The position numbers and the translations under genes were made by a program. A stretch of DNA of 11,975 nt, taken from positions 1-11,975 of the forward strand of contig JAGLSJ010000015.1 of assembly GCA_023270095.1 (NCBI GenBank). Direction: 5' to 3'. The notes below the pieces were generated by a model. That model saw nothing but the letters and a program-made list of their open reading frames with translations. It was not told the origin of the DNA and searched no databases. Shown in pieces: positions 1 through 6,141 of this stretch (its first letter is position 1; the number at the start of each line of letters is the position of its first letter). This DNA comes from Minisyncoccota bacterium (GTDB taxonomy: Bacteria > Patescibacteriota > Minisyncoccia > JAHIHE01 > JAGLIN01).

Positions 1-2
1 TT

Positions 3-8
3 TATAAT
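3..8 (+). promoter_or_regulatory. Probable -10 element for the first gene
   Basis: A perfect TATAAT lies 33 bases before the ATG at 42. Transcription would start near position 15 and give a leader of under 30 bases. Any -35 element lies outside the window, so only half of the promoter is visible. It supports choosing the ATG at 42 over the TTG at 12, which would fall at or before the transcription start. In such A/T-rich DNA a chance TATAAT is quite possible. Confidence 0.4.
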
Positions 9-41
9 AAGTTGAATTTTATTAGCTTTAATAATAAAAAT

Positions 42-2825
42 ATGCGTGAAAAATATTTTGAAATAAAAACAGGTAATGAGCCAGAAGATGATCGTGTGGT
101 AAAAATATCAAAAATTGAAAATGATATTGCTAAGTTGGAAGAGAATAAACCAGATGATTGGAGAAAAGATATAGTAAAATTGAAGGGGCAGATAAAAGAG
201 ATTGGTGAGGAAAATTTTATAAGTGATATTCCAGTGCAATCAGAAGCAGACATTTCAGAAGAGGGTGGATTATTAGAGAATCAAAGCGAGAACGAAAAGG
301 AAGATTCAGAAGATTTTGCAAGAGGAAAAACGGAAAATATGAAATTATTTTTGGAAGAACTGAAAAAGACAGATTTTAGTAGTTTAAGTTTAGAAGAACT
401 AAAAGAAAAAACAGAAAATATAAAAATATTTCGTGATGAAGTGAGGATAACAAATATTACAGATGATAATCTTAAAAAGAAAGTTGGTGATTTAAAAAAT
501 GAATTGTCTAAATTTGACATGAGAATAAATTTCAAGATAGGAGAAATAAATGAAGCTAATCGGATTCAGCAAGAAAAAATCAGCGAAGATAATCAAGATA
601 ATAATAAGTCTTTTGAAGGCGAGAATTCTGACTCAGAAGATATGCAACCGTCAAAAAAAGATCGGATTGCAGATAAAAAATTAAGAAAAAATAATTTTAG
701 CACAAGCGAAGAAGTTGAAGAAGGATTAAAAAGAAAAAGTAATACTCAAAGAGAAATATCTCGAGACGAAGAGAAAAGAAAAGAAAATCGAAACAATGCG
801 AGGATATTAAAAAGACAAGAAGATCCAGTAGAAAGCTGGAAGGATGAATTATCGGGCAAGGAAAACATCACAGAAGAAAAAATTGAACAAGCAGAACTTG
901 AAGAAAGGAGAGATAAAATATCTCAGGCTGAACAAGTAGATTCTGATGAAATTCCAGTTGTTAAGAATGAGGAAGATGTTGGTGAGATGGGTTCTGATGA
1001 ATTAGACAAGGAGATTAAAAGAGTAAATGAATATTTAGCAAAGATAATAGAAGAAAGAGGAATTGATAATGAGGATTTTACAGAACAAAGTATATTTTTG
1101 GCTTTATTAATTAGCGCAAAAGAGGGAATTGAAAGTGGTGAGATATCGGAGCCAGAAACTTTAGCAGTGATAGAGGTTCCAATAGTCACAAATGCAGAGG
1201 CGATAGAAAGATTAGAGAGAATGGATGTGTTTATAGAATTAGCCAAGAATAGATTAGTGGACACAGAAGAGAGATTGTCTAAGGTTGAGGGAACTGACGT
1301 GTCTACATTATTGGATAAAGAAGCGGTAAAAAGTCTTGCAAGCGCAGATCTGCTTGGCACAGAACTTTCAAAATTATATTTAATAGATCCTGAAAATATG
1401 ACTGAGGATCAATTAAGAGAATTACAACTTGCTAAAGCTGAAAAAATTACTGATCTTAAGAAAAATCTTGAGTTAGGAGTTTTTGCTATGAAAGAGAATG
1501 CACAGAAGAAGTTAATAGATGCACAAGCGGAAAAAGAATTAGTAGAAACTAGTATTTTAAGAGAGAAGAAAAAGGGATTTGTTGTGAGAGTAAAAAATAT
1601 GTTTTTTGGAATAGGTGTTGCGGAAGCTACTAGAGAAAGTGTTGCAGAAATTCCTGTGGATGTCGCTTCTAATGAATCAGAAGAAGCGACACATGATTTT
1701 GGTTATTTAAACGGAATTGAAAATATAGATGGTTTTGAAAAGATGATTCTTGAAATAAAAAAACAATTGAAGGAAAGAGCTGGAAGATGGCCAGGAAAAT
1801 CAAAATCAAAATCGAAGGAAATAATTAAAGTTGTAGAGCAGCTACCTTTAGCTATTACGGCAGATAATTTTGTTGAGAAAAAGGAAGATCTGTTGGGTTT
1901 AATAAAAGAACATAAAGAAGAATTGAAAGATAAAAAAATTAAAAAAGAAGAATTTGTAAAATATGCAAATGCTGTTTTGAATGTGATGGGAGAATTATTA
2001 GAAGGTGATGGAAGGAGAGAAACTGTTGAAGAGGTTTTAAATGAAAGTGTTGGAGAAGGTGAAAGTCAAACACCTGTAAATCCCCTAAGAGATGAGTTGA
2101 AATCAGAAATAACAGATGAAGTTTCTGAGGTGAAAACAGAAAATAGTAACAGTGATACAATTGAGAAACCGCAAGAAAATAACGAAGTAATAAGTGAAGA
2201 AATACAAGAAAATCTTAGAAAAGGATTGATAGAATTAAGAAAGAAAGATGTAGTAAAATTCAAAGATGTAAAAGATTTTATTAAAAGCTTTAAAAACGAA
2301 GAAAAACTATTTAGAGAAAAGTTTAAAATATCGTGGTTTGACAATAGCTTTATGAGAGAAACTGGTATTTTTTATGATGATTTGAAAGATATAAGAGTTA
2401 AATATTTTATGAGCGTGTTGATGGGGATATATGAAGAGGTTAAAAAAGAAAATGTTTCTGAAGGTATTAATGAATCTGGTGTTGATAAAGCTCAAAAACT
2501 AGATGTCAAAGATAAAATTAGAACAGCTTATCAAAATGCAGAAGAAATATCAAAAGCCATAGAATCGAAAAACAAAGAAATGTTGAGTTTGTATTTGAAA
2601 AATGTTGATGAGCAAGTTTTAAGAGGTTTACTCGAATCTAATATTATGAATCGTGTAAATAGTTTTGCTGGTGGAAATCAAGAGCTTCGTAATAAAGATG
2701 TAGAAAAAATTATTGAGAAAGCAAAGATTACTATAAAAGATAAAGATAAAAATGCTATGGAATTATTGACATTCAATAACATAAAAGATGTTATTGATGA
2801 AATTTTAGAAAAAAAATTCCACTAA
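42..2825 (+). CDS. Large Lys/Glu-rich coiled-coil-like protein of unknown function
   Basis: This gene encodes 927 residues from the ATG at 42. The frame stays open to the left edge through a TTG at 12. I prefer the ATG because its A/T-rich upstream context matches the other starts here and a TATAAT sits just upstream. The protein is dominated by Lys, Glu, Asp, Asn and Ile, with long stretches that look like charged single helices or coiled coils (about residues 1-330 and 400-510). The first third is probably partly disordered. There is no signal peptide and no convincing membrane helix. A short amphipathic stretch near residues 513-530 (FVVRVKNMFFGIGVAEA) is the most hydrophobic part. The C-terminal 190 residues are less biased and may fold (a SWFDNSFMRETG segment, then helices). 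I recognise no family. It may be structural or scaffold-like, possibly linked to the ATPase downstream, but that is inference from order and composition only. Confidence 0.85.
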   Translation: MREKYFEIKTGNEPEDDRVVKISKIENDIAKLEENKPDDWRKDIVKLKGQIKEIGEENFISDIPVQSEADISEEGGLLENQSENEKEDSEDFARGKTENMKLFLEELKKTDFSSLSLEELKEKTENIKIFRDEVRITNITDDNLKKKVGDLKNELSKFDMRINFKIGEINEANRIQQEKISEDNQDNNKSFEGENSDSEDMQPSKKDRIADKKLRKNNFSTSEEVEEGLKRKSNTQREISRDEEKRKENRNNARILKRQEDPVESWKDELSGKENITEEKIEQAELEERRDKISQAEQVDSDEIPVVKNEEDVGEMGSDELDKEIKRVNEYLAKIIEERGIDNEDFTEQSIFLALLISAKEGIESGEISEPETLAVIEVPIVTNAEAIERLERMDVFIELAKNRLVDTEERLSKVEGTDVSTLLDKEAVKSLASADLLGTELSKLYLIDPENMTEDQLRELQLAKAEKITDLKKNLELGVFAMKENAQKKLIDAQAEKELVETSILREKKKGFVVRVKNMFFGIGVAEATRESVAEIPVDVASNESEEATHDFGYLNGIENIDGFEKMILEIKKQLKERAGRWPGKSKSKSKEIIKVVEQLPLAITADNFVEKKEDLLGLIKEHKEELKDKKIKKEEFVKYANAVLNVMGELLEGDGRRETVEEVLNESVGEGESQTPVNPLRDELKSEITDEVSEVKTENSNSDTIEKPQENNEVISEEIQENLRKGLIELRKKDVVKFKDVKDFIKSFKNEEKLFREKFKISWFDNSFMRETGIFYDDLKDIRVKYFMSVLMGIYEEVKKENVSEGINESGVDKAQKLDVKDKIRTAYQNAEEISKAIESKNKEMLSLYLKNVDEQVLRGLLESNIMNRVNSFAGGNQELRNKDVEKIIEKAKITIKDKDKNAMELLTFNNIKDVIDEILEKKFH

Positions 2826-2863
2826 AGAATAAACATAAAAATTTAAAATCATAAATTAAAATT

Positions 2864-3169
2864 ATGAAACTTATAAATGAAAAAATAATTGAAGATTTGA
2901 GACAGTCTTTGGGGTTAAAATTTTTATCGGAAGATGATAGTCAGAAGATTTTGACGGATGTTTTGAGTTTGATTAGCGAGAGGGCTGGTTTGCGAATTGT
3001 TGCTGATTTAAATGAATCGGAAATTGATGAGTTTGAAAAAATCCCGAAGAGCGATTTCGAAGAAATGGAAAAATTTCTTTTGGCGAAAAATCAAAAAACA
3101 GAAAGCATTTTTTCAGAGGAAATTGAGCTGGTAAAAAAAGAAATGTTGAATTTTAAGAAAGAAAAATAA
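2864..3169 (+). CDS. Small helical protein, DUF5663-like
   Basis: This gene encodes 101 residues and starts 38 bases after the preceding stop, so it is probably cotranscribed with the large gene before it. The spacer is almost purely A/T and has no Shine-Dalgarno sequence. The pattern is a short N-terminal helix with an L-G-L turn (residues 16-18), an amphipathic helix around ILTDVLSLISERAGLRIV, an acidic ESEIDEFEK segment (about 50-58), and a C-terminal charged helix with EEIELVKKEM. This arrangement resembles small proteins annotated as DUF5663 in Patescibacteria. I make that assignment from memory of the pattern, not from a search. No catalytic or metal-binding motif and no membrane segment is visible. 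Function is unknown. Confidence 0.8.
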   Translation: MKLINEKIIEDLRQSLGLKFLSEDDSQKILTDVLSLISERAGLRIVADLNESEIDEFEKIPKSDFEEMEKFLLAKNQKTESIFSEEIELVKKEMLNFKKEK

Positions 3170-3185
3170 GAGTTTTGTATTTGCG

Positions 3186-3330
3186 GTCATTCTGAGGAGT
3201 TTATAATTAATAATCCTGAGTTAAGTTTTACAAAACTATAATATATGTCTTGATGAAACTTCTTATAGGATTCTTCATTTCTCTATCGCTCCATTCAGAA
3301 TGACAGTGTGGATGAATTTTTTCGCGGGAT
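3186..3330. repeat. Intergenic inverted-repeat element with GTCATTCTGA ends
   Basis: A perfect 10-base inverted repeat, GTCATTCTGA at 3186-3195 and TCAGAATGAC at 3295-3304, encloses about 100 bases. The right part (3265-3306) matches 6011-6052 at 36 of 42 positions. The similarity continues through a TGGATGAATTTTTTC-type extension to the GCGGGAT at 3324-3330. Similar 'TCATTCTGA' elements occur between genes in many bacteria and are noncoding. It could act as a transcript-end hairpin after the gene at 2864-3169, but there is no clear U-tract. Confidence 0.75.
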
Positions 3331-3367
3331 AAATTGGAAAAAATAATTAGTTCCTATTTTATTCAAA

Positions 3368-3396
3368 TCCCCCTTAACCCTTCTTCGTCAGGGGGA
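3368..3396. repeat. C5/G5 hairpin in intergenic DNA
   Basis: TCCCCCT (3368-3374) and AGGGGGA (3390-3396) can form a 7-base-pair stem around a 15-base loop. It stands out because the surrounding DNA has so few G and C bases. It is followed by AATAAACAATAA, not a T-run, so it is not a standard intrinsic terminator. It lies 22 bases before the ATG of the 58-codon ORF and could influence its translation, or it could be another dispersed intergenic repeat. Confidence 0.5.
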
Positions 3397-3418
3397 AATA
3401 AACAATAACTCAGATCAA

Positions 3419-3595
3419 ATGAGCCAATTAACTGATAGAGAAAAAATTTCAAAAATCAAAGAGTTGTTTGCAAAATTTCATGTAAAAATCGCAGATTTGA
3501 GAAAAAGGCAAATTAATTTATTGAACAGAGCTTTGAAAATGAAACAAGAAAAGGAATTGAAAGAAGTGCGGAAAGAGATTGATGAGATGAAATAG
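3419..3595 (+). CDS. Small basic helical protein (58 residues), hypothetical
   Basis: An ATG at 3419 opens a 58-codon frame ending in TAG. The product is almost entirely charged and helix-favouring (starts MSQLTDREKISKIKELF, ends KEVRKEIDEMK) and is rich in Lys, Arg, Glu and Leu. A heptad-like spacing suggests one long helix or a coiled-coil hairpin. There is no signal peptide, membrane segment or Cys. The upstream A/T-rich context resembles that of the neighbouring genes, again without a Shine-Dalgarno sequence. It is flanked on both sides by repeat-rich noncoding DNA. The composition matches the neighbouring Lys/Glu-rich proteins, unlike the repeat DNA around it, which favours a real gene. 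Its function is unknown, and at this length a chance ORF cannot be excluded. Confidence 0.6.
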   Translation: MSQLTDREKISKIKELFAKFHVKIADLRKRQINLLNRALKMKQEKELKEVRKEIDEMK

Positions 3596-3617
3596 ATTTT
3601 AATTTTTTAAGAAATCC

Positions 3618-3662
3618 ACCGACGAAGTCGGTTGTCCATGGTTTTCTCTTGCGGACGAAGTC
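3618..3662. repeat. Pair of GACGAAGTC mini-hairpins
   Basis: ACCGAC-GAA-GTCGGT (3618-3632) forms a 6-base-pair stem with a three-base loop. The core GACGAAGTC recurs at 3654-3662, preceded by GCG and followed by AGTTTATTTT. The two copies lie 33 bases apart, just after the stop of the 58-codon ORF. The first hairpin lacks a good T-tract. The second is followed by a T-rich stretch but has a very short stem. They may be mobile repeat remnants or weak transcript-end structures. Confidence 0.5.
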
Positions 3663-3693
3663 AGTTTATTTTAAAATATACAGAAAATATGAT

Positions 3694-3806
3694 TTGTCAT
3701 TCTGAATTCATTTCAGAATCTATCACCTGCTACCACTAATATTATGATTTGTAGGTAAATAAAAACTTATACCATAAAAGATTCTGAATCAAGTTTAGAA
3801 TGACAA
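3694..3806. repeat. MITE-like imperfect inverted repeat
   Basis: The left arm at 3694-3720 (starts TTGTCATTCTGAATTC) and the right arm at 3780-3806 (ends TTTAGAATGACAA) are imperfect reverse complements, with 22 of 27 positions pairing around a 59-base centre. The outermost ten and innermost seven bases pair perfectly. The TGTCATTCTGA end relates it to the elements at 3186-3330 and 6011-6111. It encodes nothing visible. The right end falls 40 bases before the ATG at 3846, so it may carry part of that gene's promoter. Confidence 0.75.
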
Positions 3807-3845
3807 TTTCTATACATTTTTATAAATAAATTTAATTTAAATATT

Positions 3846-5528
3846 ATGAGTGAAAAAGAAAATATTAATATAGAAAAAAAACCATCTGTTGAAGCTGATA
3901 AAACTGGAGAACTTGGCGATACATTAAAGGAAGTCGTTGCTGCTGAATCGGAAGCAGTTAAAAAAGAAGTTGGAGAAGTTGAAGGCTTGAATCAAGAAGC
4001 TGAAAAGCTAATTCTAGATATTAAGGATGTTGATCCTAATATTGGAGACGAAAATAATCAGCTTAAAGGTAAAATAGTTTCTATTGGAGAAGAGTTTGAA
4101 GAAGAGATAGAATCTCTTAAGAAGTCAGAAACTACAGGAGATTTTTTAAGTCAATTTAAAAATGGGGAGGAAATTTATAATTTTTTAACAAGTGGATATA
4201 ATGTAAATGAACTTTGGAATTCAACTGATGAAACTGAGAGGGGAAAATTAGTTGATATGTTGATTGATTTTGCAATTGAAAATGGAATATCAAGAGACAA
4301 AATTATAGAATTAGTAGTGCCTATTGAACCATCTAAACATATTGGTAGAGTTGACACTTATAAATGGTTGATGATTAAGGATGAAGATAGCGAAATTAAT
4401 ATTAAAGGCAATCAAGCAGAAGAAACCGAAAAATCGGAGGATTTTAGTGTTGTTGAGATAATTGAAAAAATTGATAAAGGGGAAAAAGTTGGTAAAGAAG
4501 GGGAGATGAAACTGAAAAAGAAGATAGAAAGAATTATCTTAACAAAGGGTTCAGTGGATGAATCGAAGGAGGATTGGACAGATGATGAAGAAAAAATGAT
4601 GGCGGCTTATATAAAAGGAGTTAATTTAAAATGGTTTAAAGAGGGAAATTTAACTCGAATGGAGATTGATTTTGATTTGAAAAGCGTTGAATTTAATAAT
4701 CTTGAAACTGAAAAAGAAAAAAAGGATGTGATTGAGGCACGAAAAAAAGATTCTGCAGAAAAATTAATTGAGCAGAATGTTGTTGAAAACTCTGAAGAAA
4801 TTAATGATAATATTAAAGAGTTGAAGAGCGGATTACAGAAAAAACTTGAGATAGAGGCAAAGGCCTATGAAGGCATTTGTGCTGGTCAAAGCGCAGAAGA
4901 TCTTTTTAATGAAAATGGAAGAAAAAAGATGAAAGATATTATTAAGAATTTGAAGAATTCAAACCAAATTGAATTAAATTTGGAGAGATTGGATTATTAT
5001 AATATTGCTTCTGATAATGAGAAAATTGACTCTATGATAAGAGAAGATCATGTTCAGAGAGATTATATAATTCGTATGCTAGAACAGTCGTTATTGGCGT
5101 TGGATCAAATGAAAAAGCTTCTTGATAAAGAAGAGAAGGAATTGACAGAGGAAGAAAAAAGCGTTTTAGCAAAAATAGCTCAAGTGATTAAGGAAAATCC
5201 TAAAATGACAATCTTGGCTATTGCAGCTCTCTTGGCAGGCTTGGGATTGATAGCAGTTTATGGTCCTGGAATTTATGCGGGAATTGCGGGATTGGCAGGA
5301 GATCAAGTGGCTGAAGAAGTTGCAAAAGAAGCAGTAAAGCAGGCAGTAGACAAGGGAGCGAAGAAAGGACTGTTATATGTGGGTGCAGGAGCGGCAATTG
5401 TTGGAACTGGTCTTATAGCTGCTTTTTATGCCACATTTGATGAGGAAAAAAGAGATAAAATAGTGGAAGGGTTAACTGGTAAAAGTGTTCCTGCTTGGTG
5501 TCGTGTGGGAAAAACAAGTAAAGCTTAA
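3846..5528 (+). CDS. Acidic helical protein with C-terminal membrane hairpin, unknown function
   Basis: This gene encodes 560 residues and starts at an ATG in an A/T-rich context without a Shine-Dalgarno sequence. Residues 1-95 are acidic and probably disordered or helical. Residues 97-178 look like a small folded helical domain (GEEIYNFLTSGYNVNELW, then DMLIDFAIENGISRDKI). Residues 285-450 are charged helices of coiled-coil type. Two hydrophobic segments follow: about 452-486 (starting MTILAIAALLAGLGLIAVYG) and 508-530 (LLYVGAGAAIVGTGLIAAFY). They are separated by an Ala/Lys/Glu-rich linker and form a likely membrane hairpin near the C-terminus. There is no N-terminal signal, so the large N-terminal part is probably cytoplasmic. 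The gene lies 20 bases before the 142-residue gene and is probably cotranscribed with it. I recognise no family. It may be a membrane-anchored partner of the nearby ATPase (inference). Confidence 0.85.
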   Translation: MSEKENINIEKKPSVEADKTGELGDTLKEVVAAESEAVKKEVGEVEGLNQEAEKLILDIKDVDPNIGDENNQLKGKIVSIGEEFEEEIESLKKSETTGDFLSQFKNGEEIYNFLTSGYNVNELWNSTDETERGKLVDMLIDFAIENGISRDKIIELVVPIEPSKHIGRVDTYKWLMIKDEDSEINIKGNQAEETEKSEDFSVVEIIEKIDKGEKVGKEGEMKLKKKIERIILTKGSVDESKEDWTDDEEKMMAAYIKGVNLKWFKEGNLTRMEIDFDLKSVEFNNLETEKEKKDVIEARKKDSAEKLIEQNVVENSEEINDNIKELKSGLQKKLEIEAKAYEGICAGQSAEDLFNENGRKKMKDIIKNLKNSNQIELNLERLDYYNIASDNEKIDSMIREDHVQRDYIIRMLEQSLLALDQMKKLLDKEEKELTEEEKSVLAKIAQVIKENPKMTILAIAALLAGLGLIAVYGPGIYAGIAGLAGDQVAEEVAKEAVKQAVDKGAKKGLLYVGAGAAIVGTGLIAAFYATFDEEKRDKIVEGLTGKSVPAWCRVGKTSKA

Positions 5529-5548
5529 AAATATAATTTAACAAATGT

Positions 5549-5977
5549 ATGGTAGAAATAAATAATGAAAATATAAATCTTCAAGAGATTGAAGATCTTG
5601 AAAAAAAATTGGCAGAAAAAAAAGCGGTTTTGGCAGAGAAAATGCCGTTGCCTGAAAAAAAGGAAATTGAGATTACTGAAGAAAATTTTTTGGAAAAATA
5701 TAAGTCTCAAACTTCCGCGCAAACTCAGCAGGTGGTTACTGATGATGAAGAAAAAAATGAAAAGCATATCAAGAAAACTACCGAAGAGTTGAAAAGTCTT
5801 GATACTCCTGGAAAGGTTGCGAAGCTTGTGATTATTGCTTTTGAAAAAGGAATAGGTCATAGTATAAATATCGCTAGGAATTTAAATGATGCCTATCTTT
5901 TGGATGCATTACATGATAAACTAATAGGGGAACTTCATGACGAACTTGTGAAGAAGGGAAAACTGAAGGATTTGTAA
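5549..5977 (+). CDS. Small helical protein with LLDALHD-type C-terminal domain
   Basis: This gene encodes 142 residues starting at the ATG at 5549, 20 bases after the preceding stop. Residues 1-85 are charged, with a coiled-coil-like start (LEKKLAEKKAVLAEK) and a disordered Gln/Thr-rich stretch. Residues 86-142 form a conserved-looking helical unit: DTPGKVAKLVIIAFEKGIGH, then SINIARNLNDAYLLDALHD, ending in KLIGELHDELVKKGKLKDL. From memory, small proteins with this 'aFekGi..a..iar.lnd..lLD.lHD.L' pattern sit beside VirD4/TraG-like ATPase genes in Patescibacteria. That agrees with the ATPase gene 164 bases downstream, but no database check was possible. There is no membrane segment or signal peptide. 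It may be a soluble adaptor for the ATPase (inference). Confidence 0.82.
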   Translation: MVEINNENINLQEIEDLEKKLAEKKAVLAEKMPLPEKKEIEITEENFLEKYKSQTSAQTQQVVTDDEEKNEKHIKKTTEELKSLDTPGKVAKLVIIAFEKGIGHSINIARNLNDAYLLDALHDKLIGELHDELVKKGKLKDL

Positions 5978-6010
5978 GTAAGCGTAGGTTCTTATTTCGT
6001 GAATCTTTTT

Positions 6011-6111
6011 ACGGGATTCTTCACTCCGCTATCGCTCCACTCAGAATGACAGGGGTGGAAGAATTTTCTCACGGGATTTTTCGATTTGCTATCGCTCGCT
6101 CAGGATGACAG
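6011..6111. repeat. Two tandem half-units of the TCAGAATGACAG repeat
   Basis: Units start at 6011 (ACGGGATTCTTC) and 6071 (ACGGGATTTTTC), exactly 60 bases apart. They end in TCAGAATGACAG (6041-6052) and TCAGGATGACAG (6100-6111). Both carry a central GCTATCGCTC. They correspond to the right half of the element at 3186-3330, and no left GTCATTCTGA arm is present here. They fill most of the 164-base gap between the 142-residue gene and the ATPase gene. Nothing coding is visible. Confidence 0.72.
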
Positions 6112-6141
6112 CTTACTTTTATAAAAAATAAAAACAAAAAA

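Noticed and set aside
12..41. TTG at 12 as the start of the first gene
   Set aside because: The ATG at 42 has a start context like the other genes, and a TATAAT at 3-8 would place transcription start near 15. An extension past the left edge cannot be fully excluded because the frame has no stop before the edge.
923..1360. 145-codon reverse-strand frame
   Set aside because: It lies wholly inside the first gene. Its Ser/Leu/Ile/Asn-rich product is what the antisense of Glu/Lys/Asp-rich coding DNA gives, and no family motif is seen.
3618..3632. Intrinsic terminator after the 58-codon ORF
   Set aside because: The stem is only 6 base pairs and the following TTGTCCATGG is not a U-tract. It is recorded as a repeat.
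3186..3806. CRISPR array
   Set aside because: The repeats are inverted, unequal in length and irregularly spaced, with no constant direct repeat separated by unique spacers, and no cas gene is present.
5545..5565. Tiny out-of-frame ATG ORF (six codons) overlapping the start of the 142-residue gene
   Set aside because: It is too short to interpret, and A/T-rich DNA produces such frames by chance.
5525..5860. 111-codon reverse-strand frame and a 67-codon +1 frame at 5589-5792
   Set aside because: Both overlap the 142-residue gene. The first is Phe/Leu-rich antisense, the second a Lys/Trp/Arg-rich frameshift shadow. The 142-residue frame has the coherent domain pattern and operon spacing.
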